This document shows positions 1-10,000 of a stretch of 64,000 bases of DNA, piece by piece. The position numbers and the translations under genes were made by a program. Source of the stretch: Pseudomonas proteolytica (GTDB taxonomy: Bacteria; Pseudomonadota; Gammaproteobacteria; Pseudomonadales; Pseudomonadaceae); assembly GCF_007858275.1 (NCBI RefSeq), contig NZ_VFEV01000021.1:1-64000 (forward strand). The letters run 5' to 3'. The notes beneath the pieces were generated by a model, which was not told the DNA's origin, made no database searches, and saw nothing but the letters and a program-made list of their open reading frames with translations. Each line of letters starts with the position of its first letter. Positions within the stretch are counted from its first letter, which is position 1.

Positions 1-560
1 ACGCCGCATCGCCCGCGCTGGGCTGCGCAGCAGCCCCAATAAAACCTCCGCGGACGTTCAGGTAAACCGCAGCGCCTGTCTTTAGGGCTGCTACGCAGCC
101 CAGCGCGGGGCAAGCCCGCTCGCCACATTAGGTCCAGTGGTCACAACAAGTCCGCTGGCCACAAAAATAACTGTTGAGCTGTCGCCGGCTGGCGCGGTGT
201 GTCTGGAGTACCTAGGGCGCTTGGAGAGGGCCTCTGTGGCGAGCGGGCTTGCCACAATAGGTCCAGTGGTCACAACAAGTCCGTTGGCCACAAAAATAGC
301 TGATGAGCTGTCGCCGGCTGACGCGGTGTGTCTGGAGTACCTAGGGCGCTTGGAGAGGGCCTCTGTGGCGAGCGGGCTTGTCGGAACGCCGCATCGCCCG
401 CGCTGGGCTGCGCAGCAGCCCCAATAAAACCTCCGCGGACGTTCAGGTAAACCGCAGCGCCTGTCTTTAGGGCTGCTACGCAGCCCAGCGCGGGGCAAGC
501 CCGCTCGCCACAATAGGTTCAGTGGTCACAACAGGCCCGCTCGCCACAGGGTTTCTTGTG
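1..560. repeat. Composite REP-derived repeat array
   Basis: Non-coding array at the window edge. A 127-bp unit at 1-127 recurs identically, as far as I can read, at 386-512. Each copy is itself an imperfect hairpin (GGGCTGCGCAGCAGCCCC near its start, its near-inverse GGGCTGCTACGCAGCCC further in). Between them lie two direct copies of a 129-bp unit, 131-259 and 260-388, differing at a handful of bases, and a third partial copy starts near 515. Unit ends carry REP-like GCGAGCGGGCTTGCC or its inverse. The short ORFs in both strands here track the repeat, not a gene. The array may extend left of the window. Confidence 0.85.
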
Positions 561-598
561 CAGTACCCTGTGGCCCTTGCCCACAGGTCCATCGCCCC

Positions 599-1066
599 AT
601 GCTCTTCCTGATCGCCTATATCAGCAGCGTTGTGCTGATCAACTTCGCCTTTTCCACTGCCCCGCATCTGGATGTCATCTGGTCCGCCTGGGGTGGCCTG
701 GTGTTTATCCTGCGTGACATGGTGCAAACCCGCTTCGGCCACGGGGCGATCATCGCCATGCTCGCGGCGCTGGTGCTGTCCTATATCACCTCCGATCCGT
801 CTATCGCCTTGGCCAGTGCCACGGCGTTCGCGGTGTCCGAGTGCATCGACTGGCTGGTTTTCAGCATCACCAAGCGCCCATTGCATGACCGGCTGTGGAT
901 CAGTTCGGCGCTGAGTATTCCCCTCGATACCTTTATCTTTTTTGGCCTGATCGGCGCGTTGACGCCCGCTGTGGTCGGCACCGCCCTGGCCTCGAAATTT
1001 GCGGGGGTCACCGTGGTGTGGCTGGCCATGGCCTGGCGTTTGCGTCGCCAGCGTGTCGCCAACTGA
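599..1066 (+). CDS. VUT-family (queuosine precursor transporter-like) membrane protein
   Basis: A 155-residue, very hydrophobic protein with four to five likely membrane segments (about residues 1-20, 25-42, 47-70, 95-120, 123-145). The sequence, including the FILRDMVQ stretch and the SECIDWLVF segment, fits the VUT/YhhQ family, whose members import queuosine precursors such as preQ0 or preQ1. It is shorter than E. coli YhhQ (about 220 residues) but resembles the compact Pseudomonas form. The ATG at 599 is the first start after the repeat array; no strong ribosome site precedes it. Substrate is inferred from the family only. Confidence 0.75.
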   Translation: MLFLIAYISSVVLINFAFSTAPHLDVIWSAWGGLVFILRDMVQTRFGHGAIIAMLAALVLSYITSDPSIALASATAFAVSECIDWLVFSITKRPLHDRLWISSALSIPLDTFIFFGLIGALTPAVVGTALASKFAGVTVVWLAMAWRLRRQRVAN

Positions 1067-1135
1067 GGCCAACGCCTGCGGTTCATGTAAAATGCCGGCC
1101 TTTCTCCCCCTGATCCGCTCCCCTGAGGACCTGAG

Positions 1136-2317
1136 ATGACCCGAATCGGAACTCCATTGTCGCCAACCGCGACCCGCGTATTGATGTGTGGCTGCGGTGA
1201 GCTGGGCAAGGAAGTGGTAATCGAGCTGCAACGCCTGGGCGTTGAAGTGATTGCCGTGGATCGCTACGCCAACGCGCCGGCCATGCAGGTGGCGCATCGC
1301 AGCCATGTGATCAACATGCTCGATGGCGCGGCCCTGCGTGCGGTGATCGAAGCGGAAAAACCGCTTTTCATCGTCCCGGAAATCGAAGCCATCGCCACCG
1401 GCACCCTGGTGGAGCTGGAGGCCGAAGGCTTTACCGTGATCCCCACCGCCCGCGCGGCGCTGTTGACCATGAACCGCGAGGGCATCCGCCGCCTGGCCGC
1501 TGAAGAGCTGGACCTGCCGACCTCGCCGTACCACTTTGCCGACACCGTCGAAGACTACCGCAAGGCCGTCGAAGACCTGGGTTTCCCATGTGTGGTCAAG
1601 CCGGTGATGAGTTCGTCGGGCAAGGGCCAGAGCCTGTTGCGCAGTGCCGATGATGTGCAGAAAGCCTGGGACTACGCCCAGGAAGGCGGCCGCGCCGGTA
1701 AGGGCCGGGTGATCATCGAAGGATTTATCGATTTCGACTACGAAATCACCCTGCTGACCGTGCGTCACGTGGGTGGCACCACCTTCTGCGCGCCAGTGGG
1801 TCACCGCCAGGAAAAGGGCGACTACCAGGAGTCCTGGCAGCCCCAGGCCATGAGCCCGGCGGCACTGGCTGAATCCGAGCGCGTCGCCAAAGCCGTGACC
1901 GAGGCCCTGGGTGGTCGTGGCCTGTTTGGTGTCGAGTTGTTCATCAAGGGTGATCAGGTGTGGTTCAGCGAAGTTTCGCCGCGCCCCCACGACACGGGCC
2001 TGGTGACCTTGATCTCCCAGGACCTGTCGCAGTTTGCCCTGCATGCGCGGGCGATCCTGGGCTTGCCGATTCCGTTGATCCGTCAGTTCGGGCCATCGGC
2101 ATCGTCGGTGATCCTGGTGGAAGGGCAGTCGACCCAAACCGCTTTCGCCAACCTCGGCGCAGCCCTCAGCGAGCCAGATACCGCGCTGCGTCTGTTCGGC
2201 AAGCCAGAAGTGAATGGCCAGCGCCGCATGGGCGTGGCGTTGGCGCGGGATGAGTCGATCGAGGCTGCCCGGGCCAAGGCGACCCGTGCCTCGCAGGCAG
2301 TGGTTGTAGAGCTCTAA
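1136..2317 (+). CDS. purT: Formate-dependent phosphoribosylglycinamide formyltransferase PurT
   Basis: 393 residues, the normal PurT length. PurT is an ATP-grasp enzyme that uses formate and ATP to formylate GAR, the folate-independent version of the third step of purine synthesis, in the cytoplasm. An N-terminal nucleotide-binding-like fold (residues 15-110, CGCGELGKE) is followed by the ATP-grasp domain (VVKPVMSSSGKGQS near residue 155; FSEVSPRPHDTGLV near residue 280). The start follows a GAGGA ribosome site. It stands alone, 70 bp after the transporter gene, and converges on the MFS gene across a REP hairpin. Confidence 0.96.
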   Translation: MTRIGTPLSPTATRVLMCGCGELGKEVVIELQRLGVEVIAVDRYANAPAMQVAHRSHVINMLDGAALRAVIEAEKPLFIVPEIEAIATGTLVELEAEGFTVIPTARAALLTMNREGIRRLAAEELDLPTSPYHFADTVEDYRKAVEDLGFPCVVKPVMSSSGKGQSLLRSADDVQKAWDYAQEGGRAGKGRVIIEGFIDFDYEITLLTVRHVGGTTFCAPVGHRQEKGDYQESWQPQAMSPAALAESERVAKAVTEALGGRGLFGVELFIKGDQVWFSEVSPRPHDTGLVTLISQDLSQFALHARAILGLPIPLIRQFGPSASSVILVEGQSTQTAFANLGAALSEPDTALRLFGKPEVNGQRRMGVALARDESIEAARAKATRASQAVVVEL

Positions 2318-2320
2318 AAG

Positions 2321-2393
2321 CATCGCGGGCAAGCCCGCTCCCACATTTGGAATACATTCCCAGTGTGGGAGCGGGCTTGCCCGCGATAGCGGT
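2321..2393. repeat. REP doublet between convergent genes
   Basis: Two inverted REP copies (CATCGCGGGCAAGCCCGCTC at 2321, mirrored at about 2365-2391) separated by about 18 bp. They sit exactly between the convergent ends of purT and the MFS gene and may act as a bidirectional transcription barrier. No T-run is present. Confidence 0.85.
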
Positions 2394-2396
2394 CTA

Positions 2397-3707
2397 TCAG
2401 GCGACCTTGTTCAAATCATTATCCCGCGTCTCTTTCAGGCACAGCACCGCAATCAAACTCAGCAACGCTGCCGCCGACACATACCCGCCGACATAACTCA
2501 GCCCACCCATTGCCACCAGTTTGGTCGCAAAGAACGGTGCGGCCGAAGCCCCGACGATCCCGCCCAGGTTATACGCCGCCGAAGCCCCGGTATAACGCAC
2601 GCGTGTCGGAAACAATTCCGGCAACAATGCCCCCATCGGTGCAAATGTCACGCCCATCAGGAACAGTTCCAGGCACAGGAACAACGCCACCGCCCAGGTC
2701 GAGCCATGGGTCAGCAACGGTTCCATGGTGAAGCCCGAGAGAATTGCCAGCACCGCACCGACGATCAGCACCGGCTTGCGCCCGTAACGGTCACTGGCCA
2801 GGGCCGCCAGCGGCGTGGCGGCGCCCATGAACAGCACGGCAAAGCACAGCAGGGCGAGGAAGGTTTCGCGGCTGTAACCCAGGGTGCTCACACCGTAGCT
2901 CAGGGAAAATGCCGTGGTGATATAGAACAGCGCATAACACACCACCATCGCCGCGGCGCCCAGCAGCACCTGCAGCCAATGCTGGCTGAACAGCTCCACC
3001 AACGGCACTTTCACCGGTTTTTCCTTGGCCACGGCGTTGGCGAATACCGGGGTTTCGTGCAGTTTCAGGCGTGCATACAGGCCCACCATCACCAGCGCGG
3101 CGCTGAGCAGGAACGGAATGCGCCAGCCCCAGCTGCGGAATTGCTCATCATCCAGGTTCATCGCCAGGATCAGAAACAGCCCATTGGCCGCCAGGAAACC
3201 AATGGAAGGCCCCAACTGCGGGAACATGCCGAACCAGGCGCGCTTGCCCTTGGGTGCGTTCTCGGTGGCCAGCAGGGCGGCGCCGCCCCATTCCCCGCCC
3301 AGGCCCAGGCCCTGGCCGAAACGCAGCACACACAACAGGATCGGTGCCCAGGCGCCAATGGTGTCGTAGCCCGGCAGCAAGCCGATCAAGGTGGTGCACA
3401 CGCCCATCAGCAGCAACGAGGCCACCAGCGTCGATTTGCGCCCGATGCGGTCACCGAAATGGCCGAACAGCGCCGAGCCCAATGGCCGGGCGATAAACGC
3501 GATACCGAAGGTCAGGAACGCCGCCAGCATCTGCGCGGTGCCGGAACTCTGCGGGAAGAACACCGGGCCGATCACCAGCGCAGCGGCCGTGGCGTAGATA
3601 TAGAAGTCGTAGAACTCGATGGCCGTGCCGATGATGCTCGCGGTCGCGACGCGGCTGGTCGAGTTGGTCGGGGCGGCGGGAGCGGCCTCGTTATAGGTGG
3701 TGCTCAT
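2397..3707 (-). CDS. MFS transporter, metabolite:H+ symporter (MHS) family
   Basis: 436 residues with about 12 membrane helices. The MHS hallmarks are an early IIGTAIEFYDFYIY helix, the loop motif GHFGDRIGRKS between TM2 and TM3 and its repeat ASDRYGRKP in the second half. These proteins (KgtP, ShiA, ProP relatives) import organic acids or similar metabolites with protons. The start at 3707 is chosen because GGGA lies about 10 nt upstream and the protein aligns from MSTTYNEA; upstream ATGs at 3728 and 3767 are less likely. It is a single gene with a possible promoter at 3895-3924. Substrate cannot be read from the sequence. Confidence 0.88.
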   Translation of the reverse strand: MSTTYNEAAPAAPTNSTSRVATASIIGTAIEFYDFYIYATAAALVIGPVFFPQSSGTAQMLAAFLTFGIAFIARPLGSALFGHFGDRIGRKSTLVASLLLMGVCTTLIGLLPGYDTIGAWAPILLCVLRFGQGLGLGGEWGGAALLATENAPKGKRAWFGMFPQLGPSIGFLAANGLFLILAMNLDDEQFRSWGWRIPFLLSAALVMVGLYARLKLHETPVFANAVAKEKPVKVPLVELFSQHWLQVLLGAAAMVVCYALFYITTAFSLSYGVSTLGYSRETFLALLCFAVLFMGAATPLAALASDRYGRKPVLIVGAVLAILSGFTMEPLLTHGSTWAVALFLCLELFLMGVTFAPMGALLPELFPTRVRYTGASAAYNLGGIVGASAAPFFATKLVAMGGLSYVGGYVSAAALLSLIAVLCLKETRDNDLNKVA

Positions 3708-3894
3708 TGAGGTATCCCTGATGGTCATTGCGCCTTTGGCGCGGATTATTATTGGTCTTGCACCCATGGATCAGGGCATTGCGCGGCATCGGCTCGGGAT
3801 GGGAGCGAGTACCGGTCAGACACGATAAAGCGGTGCCTGGACACGCTCAGTGCGGATAGCACGCGGTCGGGCGGGGCTTGGGTAAGCGGGATCG

Positions 3895-3924
3895 ATTATA
3901 GGAAGGCGCGCGCGGATACAACAA
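3895..3924 (-). promoter_or_regulatory. Candidate sigma-70 promoter for the MFS gene
   Basis: On the minus strand a TTGTTG box (3924-3919) and a perfect TATAAT (3900-3895) are 18 bp apart, about 190 bp upstream of the MFS start. This would leave a 5' leader of roughly 180 nt, which holds no other gene that I can see. The assignment rests on match to consensus alone. Confidence 0.4.
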
Positions 3925-3947
3925 GAGGTGCGAACGCAGGAGATCAA

Positions 3948-4031
3948 ATGCGGGCTTGCCCGCGATGCAGGCGCCTCGGTGTATCAGTGATACCGAGGTG
4001 ATGCTATCGCGGGCAAGCCCGCTCCCACACA
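3948..4031. repeat. REP doublet
   Basis: Inverted REP copies at about 3950-3968 and 4003-4031 flank a smaller palindrome (CCTCGGTGTATCAGTGATACCGAGG). It lies between the promoter region of the MFS gene and the 3' end of corB. The rest of the 340-bp gap (3708-4048) shows only the candidate promoter. Confidence 0.8.
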
Positions 4032-4048
4032 AGCCCAGCCGCGGTGAG

Positions 4049-5287
4049 TCAGGTGGCTATCGGTGCCGAGCCTATATGCCAGATCAGTACCTTGCTCACC
4101 CGGTTGTCCTCGGTCTCGAGGATTTCCAGGCGATAGCGGCCGATTTTCAGGCACACCGCGCAATCGGGAATGGTTTCCAGCGCTTCGGTCACCAGGCCGT
4201 TGAGGGTCTTGGGGCCGTCGCTGGGCAGGTGCCAGCCCAGGCACTTGTTGAGTTCGCGGATCGACACCGCGCCATCAATCACGTAGCGACCGTCTGGCTG
4301 GGGCTGGATCAGCGGGTTGTCCAGGCTCTGTTCGCTTTCGAATTCGCCGACGATTTCTTCCAGGATGTCTTCCAGGGTGACGATGCCCAGCACTTCGCCA
4401 TATTCGTCCACCACCATGCCCAGGCGGCGTTGCTGTTTGTGGAAGTTCAGCAATTGCAGCTGCAGCGGCGTGCTCTCCGGCACGAAGTACGGCTCGTGGC
4501 AAGCCGCGAGCAGGGCGTCCTTGGTCAGGCTGGCGTCGGGCAGCAAGTGCTGGATCTGGCGGGTGTTGAGCACCGCCTCGACCTGGTTGATATCGCTGTG
4601 GAACACCGGCAGGCGTGTGCGCTGGGAGGTGCGCAGCTGTTCGATGATGTCTTCGATAGGGTCATCGAGGTTGATGCCGTCGACTTCACTGCGTGGCACC
4701 AGGATGTCATTGACGGTGATGTTGTCCAGGGCGTGGATGCCGGGCATGCCCGGGGCGCGGTCTTCACTGTCGTCCGTGGCCTGCTCGTCGGAGCGGTCGG
4801 GCTGAGGCTCGTCGCTATTCTTGACGATCCCCGACTTGCGGGCGAAAGGGCGCAGCAGCAGGAGGCTGATGCCATTGAGCACCCAGGCCAGGGGGTAGAG
4901 GATCTTTAGCGGGATGCCCAGCAGTGTATTGCCAAACCCCAGCACCGCGTGCGGATAGCGGGTGGCCAGGGTGCGGGGCAGGTAGTCGGCCAGTACCAGC
5001 AACAGCCCGCTGGAGATCAGCCAGCCGAGCCAGGGACCGTTTTCGGCCCAGACATGGATCGCCAGCAGGGTGCAGAGAATGACCACCACCGCGCGGCACA
5101 GGGTGTTGCACAGGATCAGGCTGTTGCGCGGGAAGCTGAGGCGGGCAGCGGCCTTGTCGCCCTGGCGTGTACCAGGGCGCAGGGCCAGCAAATGATGCTG
5201 GGCGGCTTCGATGGCGGTAAACAGCGCCGACCACAACACCAGCAGCGCGACTACCGCGAGCATTGGCTCAAGGGGCAAGTTGTCCAT
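4049..5287 (-). CDS. corB: CorB/YfjD-type membrane protein with CBS pair (HlyC/CorC family)
   Basis: 412 residues. An N-terminal DUF21/CNNM membrane domain (helices within residues 8-140) is followed by a CBS pair (about residues 195-315, starting VNDILVPRSEVDGI and ending VVDEYGEVLGIVTLEDILEEIVGE) and a CorC/HlyC C-terminal domain (about 330-410). The family is linked to magnesium and cobalt homeostasis. It begins 12 bp after ypjD on the same strand, and ffh lies divergently beyond ypjD. The same ffh-ypjD-yfjD grouping occurs in E. coli and supports the assignment. Transport activity is inferred from the family. Confidence 0.88.
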   Translation of the reverse strand: MDNLPLEPMLAVVALLVLWSALFTAIEAAQHHLLALRPGTRQGDKAAARLSFPRNSLILCNTLCRAVVVILCTLLAIHVWAENGPWLGWLISSGLLLVLADYLPRTLATRYPHAVLGFGNTLLGIPLKILYPLAWVLNGISLLLLRPFARKSGIVKNSDEPQPDRSDEQATDDSEDRAPGMPGIHALDNITVNDILVPRSEVDGINLDDPIEDIIEQLRTSQRTRLPVFHSDINQVEAVLNTRQIQHLLPDASLTKDALLAACHEPYFVPESTPLQLQLLNFHKQQRRLGMVVDEYGEVLGIVTLEDILEEIVGEFESEQSLDNPLIQPQPDGRYVIDGAVSIRELNKCLGWHLPSDGPKTLNGLVTEALETIPDCAVCLKIGRYRLEILETEDNRVSKVLIWHIGSAPIAT

Positions 5288-5299
5288 GATCGTTGCCCG

Positions 5300-6112
5300 T
5301 CAGATATGCAGGATGAATTCGCGAACCAGCTTGCTGCCGAAATACGCCAGCATCAGCAGGCAGAAACCGGCCAGGGTCCAGCGGATCGCTTTGTGCCCAC
5401 GCCAGCCCAGGCGATTGCGGCCCCACAGCAGCACGCTGAACACCACCCAGGCCAGGCAAGCCAGCAGGGTCTTGTGGACCAGATGCTGGGCGAACAGGTT
5501 CTCGACGAACAGCCAGCCGGAAATCAGCGACAGCGACAGCAGCGTCCAGCCGGCCCACAGGAAGCCGAACAGCAGGCTTTCCATGGTCTGCAGCGGCGGG
5601 AAGTTCTTGATCAGCCCCGAAGGATGCTTGTGCTTTAGCTGGTGGTCCTGCAAAAGCAGCAGCAAAGCCTGGAACACCGCGATGGTGAACATGCCGTAGG
5701 CGAGGATCGACAACAGGATATGGGCGAGGATGCCCGGCTCCTCATCGATCACCTGCACGGTGCCGGTGGGGGCGAATTGCGCCAGCAGCACCGTCAGCAT
5801 CCCCAGGGGGAAGAGCAGCAACAGCAGGTTCTCCACCGGGATCCGCGCACAGGCGAGCAGCGTCAAGGCGATGACCGCGGCGGCAATCAGGCTGGCGGCG
5901 CTGAAAAAGTCCAGGCCCAGGCCCACCGGCGTCATCAGGTGGGTGAACAGGCTGGCGGCGTGGGCCAGCAAGGCGAGCACGCCAAGCCCGGCCAGCAGGC
6001 GTTTGTCCGCCCTGGCGCGTTGAGCCAGGCGGGTGCCCTGATAGAGGGTCGCAGCGGCATACAAGAGTGCGGCGGCGAGACTGGGTAGCAAACTGGGTGA
6101 CAAAGGGAGCAT
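5300..6112 (-). CDS. ypjD: Inner membrane protein YpjD, CcsA/cytochrome c assembly family
   Basis: 270 residues with about eight membrane helices. The C-terminal half matches the CcsA-type cytochrome c assembly domain (WAGWTLLSLSLISG and LVHKTLLACLAWVVF around residues 185-235). YpjD's precise role is unsettled; the domain is related to heme-handling proteins. I start it at 6112 (MLPLSPSLL), which gives a normal N-terminal helix, rather than at 6178. It is divergent from ffh and forms a two-gene operon with corB. Confidence 0.87.
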   Translation of the reverse strand: MLPLSPSLLPSLAAALLYAAATLYQGTRLAQRARADKRLLAGLGVLALLAHAASLFTHLMTPVGLGLDFFSAASLIAAAVIALTLLACARIPVENLLLLLFPLGMLTVLLAQFAPTGTVQVIDEEPGILAHILLSILAYGMFTIAVFQALLLLLQDHQLKHKHPSGLIKNFPPLQTMESLLFGFLWAGWTLLSLSLISGWLFVENLFAQHLVHKTLLACLAWVVFSVLLWGRNRLGWRGHKAIRWTLAGFCLLMLAYFGSKLVREFILHI

Positions 6113-6346
6113 AAATCCTGTTAGGCAAGCCCGAAAGCCGATGAGTTTGGCACACACCTGCGTTCCACGAAAGACCACCGGGCCAGACAGCGGGTGTGCA
6201 TGGCGGCAGTCTTCGCTATAATCCGCGACCTGCCCACGCCGCAGGCTCGCCGAGCGCTGTTTTTAATAGCGATTTATCACAGCCTGGGCCGCCATTACCT
6301 CGGTCTACCAATGCATTTCGATGAATAGGGCCTGAAAGGATCGCGC

Positions 6347-7723
<1,377 letters not shown>

Positions 7724-7729
7724 AGAATT

Positions 7730-7751
7730 CGCGCAAGAGTTCGCTCTTGTG
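7730..7751 (+). terminator. Hairpin downstream of ffh
   Basis: GCGCAAGAG and CTCTTGTGC form a 9-bp stem closed by a TTCG tetraloop just after the ffh stop. No T-run follows, so it could instead be a transcript-end stabiliser. Further palindromic segments fill 7760-7830. Confidence 0.4.
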
Positions 7752-7873
7752 CAGACCCACAGGGACGTGGGATCTCCAGCAAACCCGCCGTTGGCGGGAG
7801 CTGACTCGCCGTTTTAACCGACGGCTCTATAGCAGATCTGAATGGCACGCGGTCAGGCGCCGGAAAAAGACAT

Positions 7874-7901
7874 TTGCAAAAGTCCGGATATTCCTTAGAA
7901 T
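7874..7901 (+). promoter_or_regulatory. Candidate promoter of the rpsP-rimM-trmD-rplS operon
   Basis: TTGCAA (7874-7879) and TAGAAT (7896-7901) are 16 bp apart, followed by GC-rich sequence, about 70 bp before rpsP. Position and consensus fit a sigma-70 promoter for the operon; transcription start is not known. Confidence 0.5.
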
Positions 7902-7973
7902 ATGCGGCCTTTCGGGCACCCATGCCCGCTGTGCATTTAGATTTGCAGCACCGACTACAGGAACGATGTTCAC

Positions 7974-8225
7974 ATGCTAACAATCCGTCTTGCCCTTGGC
8001 GGCTCCAAAAAGCGCCCGTTTTACCACTTGACCGTAACCGACAGCCGCAACCCGCGTGACGGTTCGCACAAGGAACAGGTTGGTTTCTTCAACCCTGTTG
8101 CTCGTGGTCAAGAAGTTCGTCTGTCCGTGAACCAAGAGCGCGTAGCCTACTGGCTGAGCGTTGGTGCACAGCCTTCCGAGCGTGTTGCCAAGTTGTTGAA
8201 GGACTCGGCTAAGGCCGCAGCCTGA
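7974..8225 (+). CDS. rpsP: 30S ribosomal protein S16
   Basis: 83 residues, the expected size, beginning MLTIRLALGGSKKRPFYHL, which is the conserved S16 N-terminus. S16 is a small-subunit assembly protein. It is the first gene of the four-gene operon with rimM (5 bp downstream), trmD and rplS. An AGGAA ribosome site lies 11 nt upstream. The order is conserved across gammaproteobacteria. Confidence 0.98.
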   Translation: MLTIRLALGGSKKRPFYHLTVTDSRNPRDGSHKEQVGFFNPVARGQEVRLSVNQERVAYWLSVGAQPSERVAKLLKDSAKAAA

Positions 8226-8230
8226 GCAAT

Positions 8231-8767
8231 ATGAACGCGACGCCAGCTGTTGCTGATGATTTGATCGTTATCGGCAAGATTTACTCTGTTCATGGCGTTC
8301 GCGGCGAAGTGAAGGTGTATTCCTTTACTGATCCGACTGAAAACCTGTTGCAGTACAAGGCCTGGACGCTCAAGCGCGAAGGTAGTGTGAAACAGGTCGA
8401 GCTGGTCAGTGGACGCGGGAACGACAAGTTCCTGGTCGCAAAGCTCAAGGGTCTCGATGATCGTGAAGAAGCACGTCTTCTGGCCGGTTATGAGATCTGC
8501 GTGCCGCGCAACCTGTTCCCTGAATTGACCGACGGCGAGTACTACTGGTACCAGCTGGAAGGTCTGAAGGTTATTGATCAACTCGGGCAATTGCTTGGGA
8601 AAATCGATCATCTTCTGGAAACCGGCGCCAATGATGTAATGGTGGTCAAGCCTTGCGCTGGCAGCCTGGATGATCGCGAACGCCTGTTGCCCTATACCGA
8701 GCAATGTGTGTTGGCCGTCGACCTGGCAGCGGGCGAGATGAAGGTGGAATGGGATGCGGACTTCTAA
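8231..8767 (+). CDS. rimM: Ribosome maturation factor RimM
   Basis: 178 residues. An N-terminal beta-barrel domain (about 10-95, starting IVIGKIYSVHGVRGEVKVYSF) is followed by a PRC-barrel domain (about 100-175, with ELTDGEYYWYQLEGL at the junction). RimM binds S19 and helps mature the 30S head. It lies 5 bp after rpsP and 2 bp before trmD, consistent with translational coupling. Confidence 0.97.
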   Translation: MNATPAVADDLIVIGKIYSVHGVRGEVKVYSFTDPTENLLQYKAWTLKREGSVKQVELVSGRGNDKFLVAKLKGLDDREEARLLAGYEICVPRNLFPELTDGEYYWYQLEGLKVIDQLGQLLGKIDHLLETGANDVMVVKPCAGSLDDRERLLPYTEQCVLAVDLAAGEMKVEWDADF

Positions 8768-8769
8768 GC

Positions 8770-9522
8770 GTGGCTAATTTGCGCATTGAAGTGATCAGTT
8801 TGTTTCCCGAGATGTTTTCCGCCATCAGCGAGTACGGCATCACCAGTCGGGCGGTGAAACAAGGGCTCTTGCAGCTCACTTGTTGGAACCCGCGAGACTA
8901 CACGACGGATCGACATCACACTGTGGACGATCGCCCATTTGGCGGTGGCCCGGGCATGGTGATGAAGATCAAGCCCCTGGAAGACGCCCTGGTTCAGGCC
9001 AAGGCAGCAGCAGGGGAGAAGGCGAAGGTAATTTACCTGTCCCCTCAAGGCCGCCAGCTGAAACAGGCTGCGGTACGCGAACTGGCGAATGAGGAAGCAC
9101 TGATCCTGATTGCCGGTCGCTATGAAGGCATTGACGAGCGTTTTATTGACGCTCATGTCGATGAAGAGTGGTCGATTGGGGACTATGTCCTGTCTGGCGG
9201 TGAGCTGCCGGCGATGGTCCTGATAGATGCGGTTACACGACTGCTGCCTGGAGCTTTAGGGCATGCGGACTCCGCGGAGGAAGATTCCTTCACGGATGGT
9301 TTGCTGGATTGCCCGCACTACACCCGACCGGAGGTGTATGCGGATCAGCGTGTTCCCGACGTATTGCTAAGTGGCAATCACGCACACATCCGGCGTTGGC
9401 GTTTACAGCAGTCCCTTGGTCGGACCTATGAACGACGCGCCGATCTTCTGGAAAGCCGCTCGCTTTCTGGAGAAGAGAAGAAGCTGCTCGAGGAATACAT
9501 CCTCGGGCGGGACGATAGTTAA
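8770..9522 (+). CDS. trmD: tRNA (guanine-N1)-methyltransferase TrmD
   Basis: 250 residues from a GTG start at 8770, which lies 2 bp after the rimM stop and begins VANLRIEVISLFPEMF as TrmD should; the longer reading from 8704 overlaps rimM and is rejected. TrmD uses S-adenosylmethionine to methylate G37 beside the anticodon and prevents +1 slippage. The trefoil-knot SPOUT fold is evident from LIAGRYEGIDERF and SIGDYVLSGGELPAM (about residues 110-145). Confidence 0.97.
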   Translation: MANLRIEVISLFPEMFSAISEYGITSRAVKQGLLQLTCWNPRDYTTDRHHTVDDRPFGGGPGMVMKIKPLEDALVQAKAAAGEKAKVIYLSPQGRQLKQAAVRELANEEALILIAGRYEGIDERFIDAHVDEEWSIGDYVLSGGELPAMVLIDAVTRLLPGALGHADSAEEDSFTDGLLDCPHYTRPEVYADQRVPDVLLSGNHAHIRRWRLQQSLGRTYERRADLLESRSLSGEEKKLLEEYILGRDDS

Positions 9523-9567
9523 CAACGTATCGATGGTAGATCCGACGATTTACCTTAGGAGCACAGC

Positions 9568-9918
9568 ATGACTAACAAAATCATCCTTGCACTCGAAGCA
9601 GAGCAGATGACCAAAGAGATCCCTACCTTTGCCCCGGGCGACACCATTGTCGTTCAGGTGAAAGTGAAGGAAGGCGACCGTTCGCGTCTGCAAGCGTTCG
9701 AAGGCGTAGTTATCGCCAAGCGTAACCGTGGTGTGAACAGTGCTTTCACTGTTCGTAAAATCTCCAACGGTGTTGGCGTAGAGCGTACTTTCCAGACCTA
9801 CAGCCCGCAAATCGACAGCATGGCCGTTAAACGTCGCGGTGACGTACGTAAAGCCAAGCTGTACTACCTGCGTGACCTGTCCGGTAAAGCAGCTCGCATC
9901 AAGGAAAAACTGGCTTAA
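9568..9918 (+). CDS. rplS: 50S ribosomal protein L19
   Basis: 116 residues, normal for L19 ([32 protein letters not shown]). L19 sits at the interface of the two ribosomal subunits. It is the last gene of the rpsP operon, with an AGGAG ribosome site and a strong terminator just after the stop. Confidence 0.98.
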
Positions 9919-9937
9919 GTCCAGCTTCCCGATGCAG

Positions 9938-9966
9938 AAAAAAGCAGCCTACGGGCTGCTTTTTTG
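9938..9966 (+). terminator. Rho-independent terminator of the rpsP operon
   Basis: AAAAAAGCAGCC and GGCTGCTTTTTT form a perfect stem with a TAC-type loop and a T-run, 20 bp after rplS. Confidence 0.93.
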
Positions 9967-10000
9967 TGCCTGAAATTTGCCACTTGCCCGGAACCCGTTC

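Noticed and set aside
137..427. ORFs inside the left-edge repeat array
   Set aside because: The protein is a translation of the 129-bp repeat unit and has no independent support.
476..2344. 622-codon antisense ORF across the transporter and purT
   Set aside because: It is the frame shadow of high-GC coding sequence; the sense strand encodes clear VUT-type and PurT proteins.
6217..6222. TATAAT box upstream of ffh as a promoter
   Set aside because: The -10 is perfect but no -35 of useful quality lies 16-18 bp upstream, so I did not list it.
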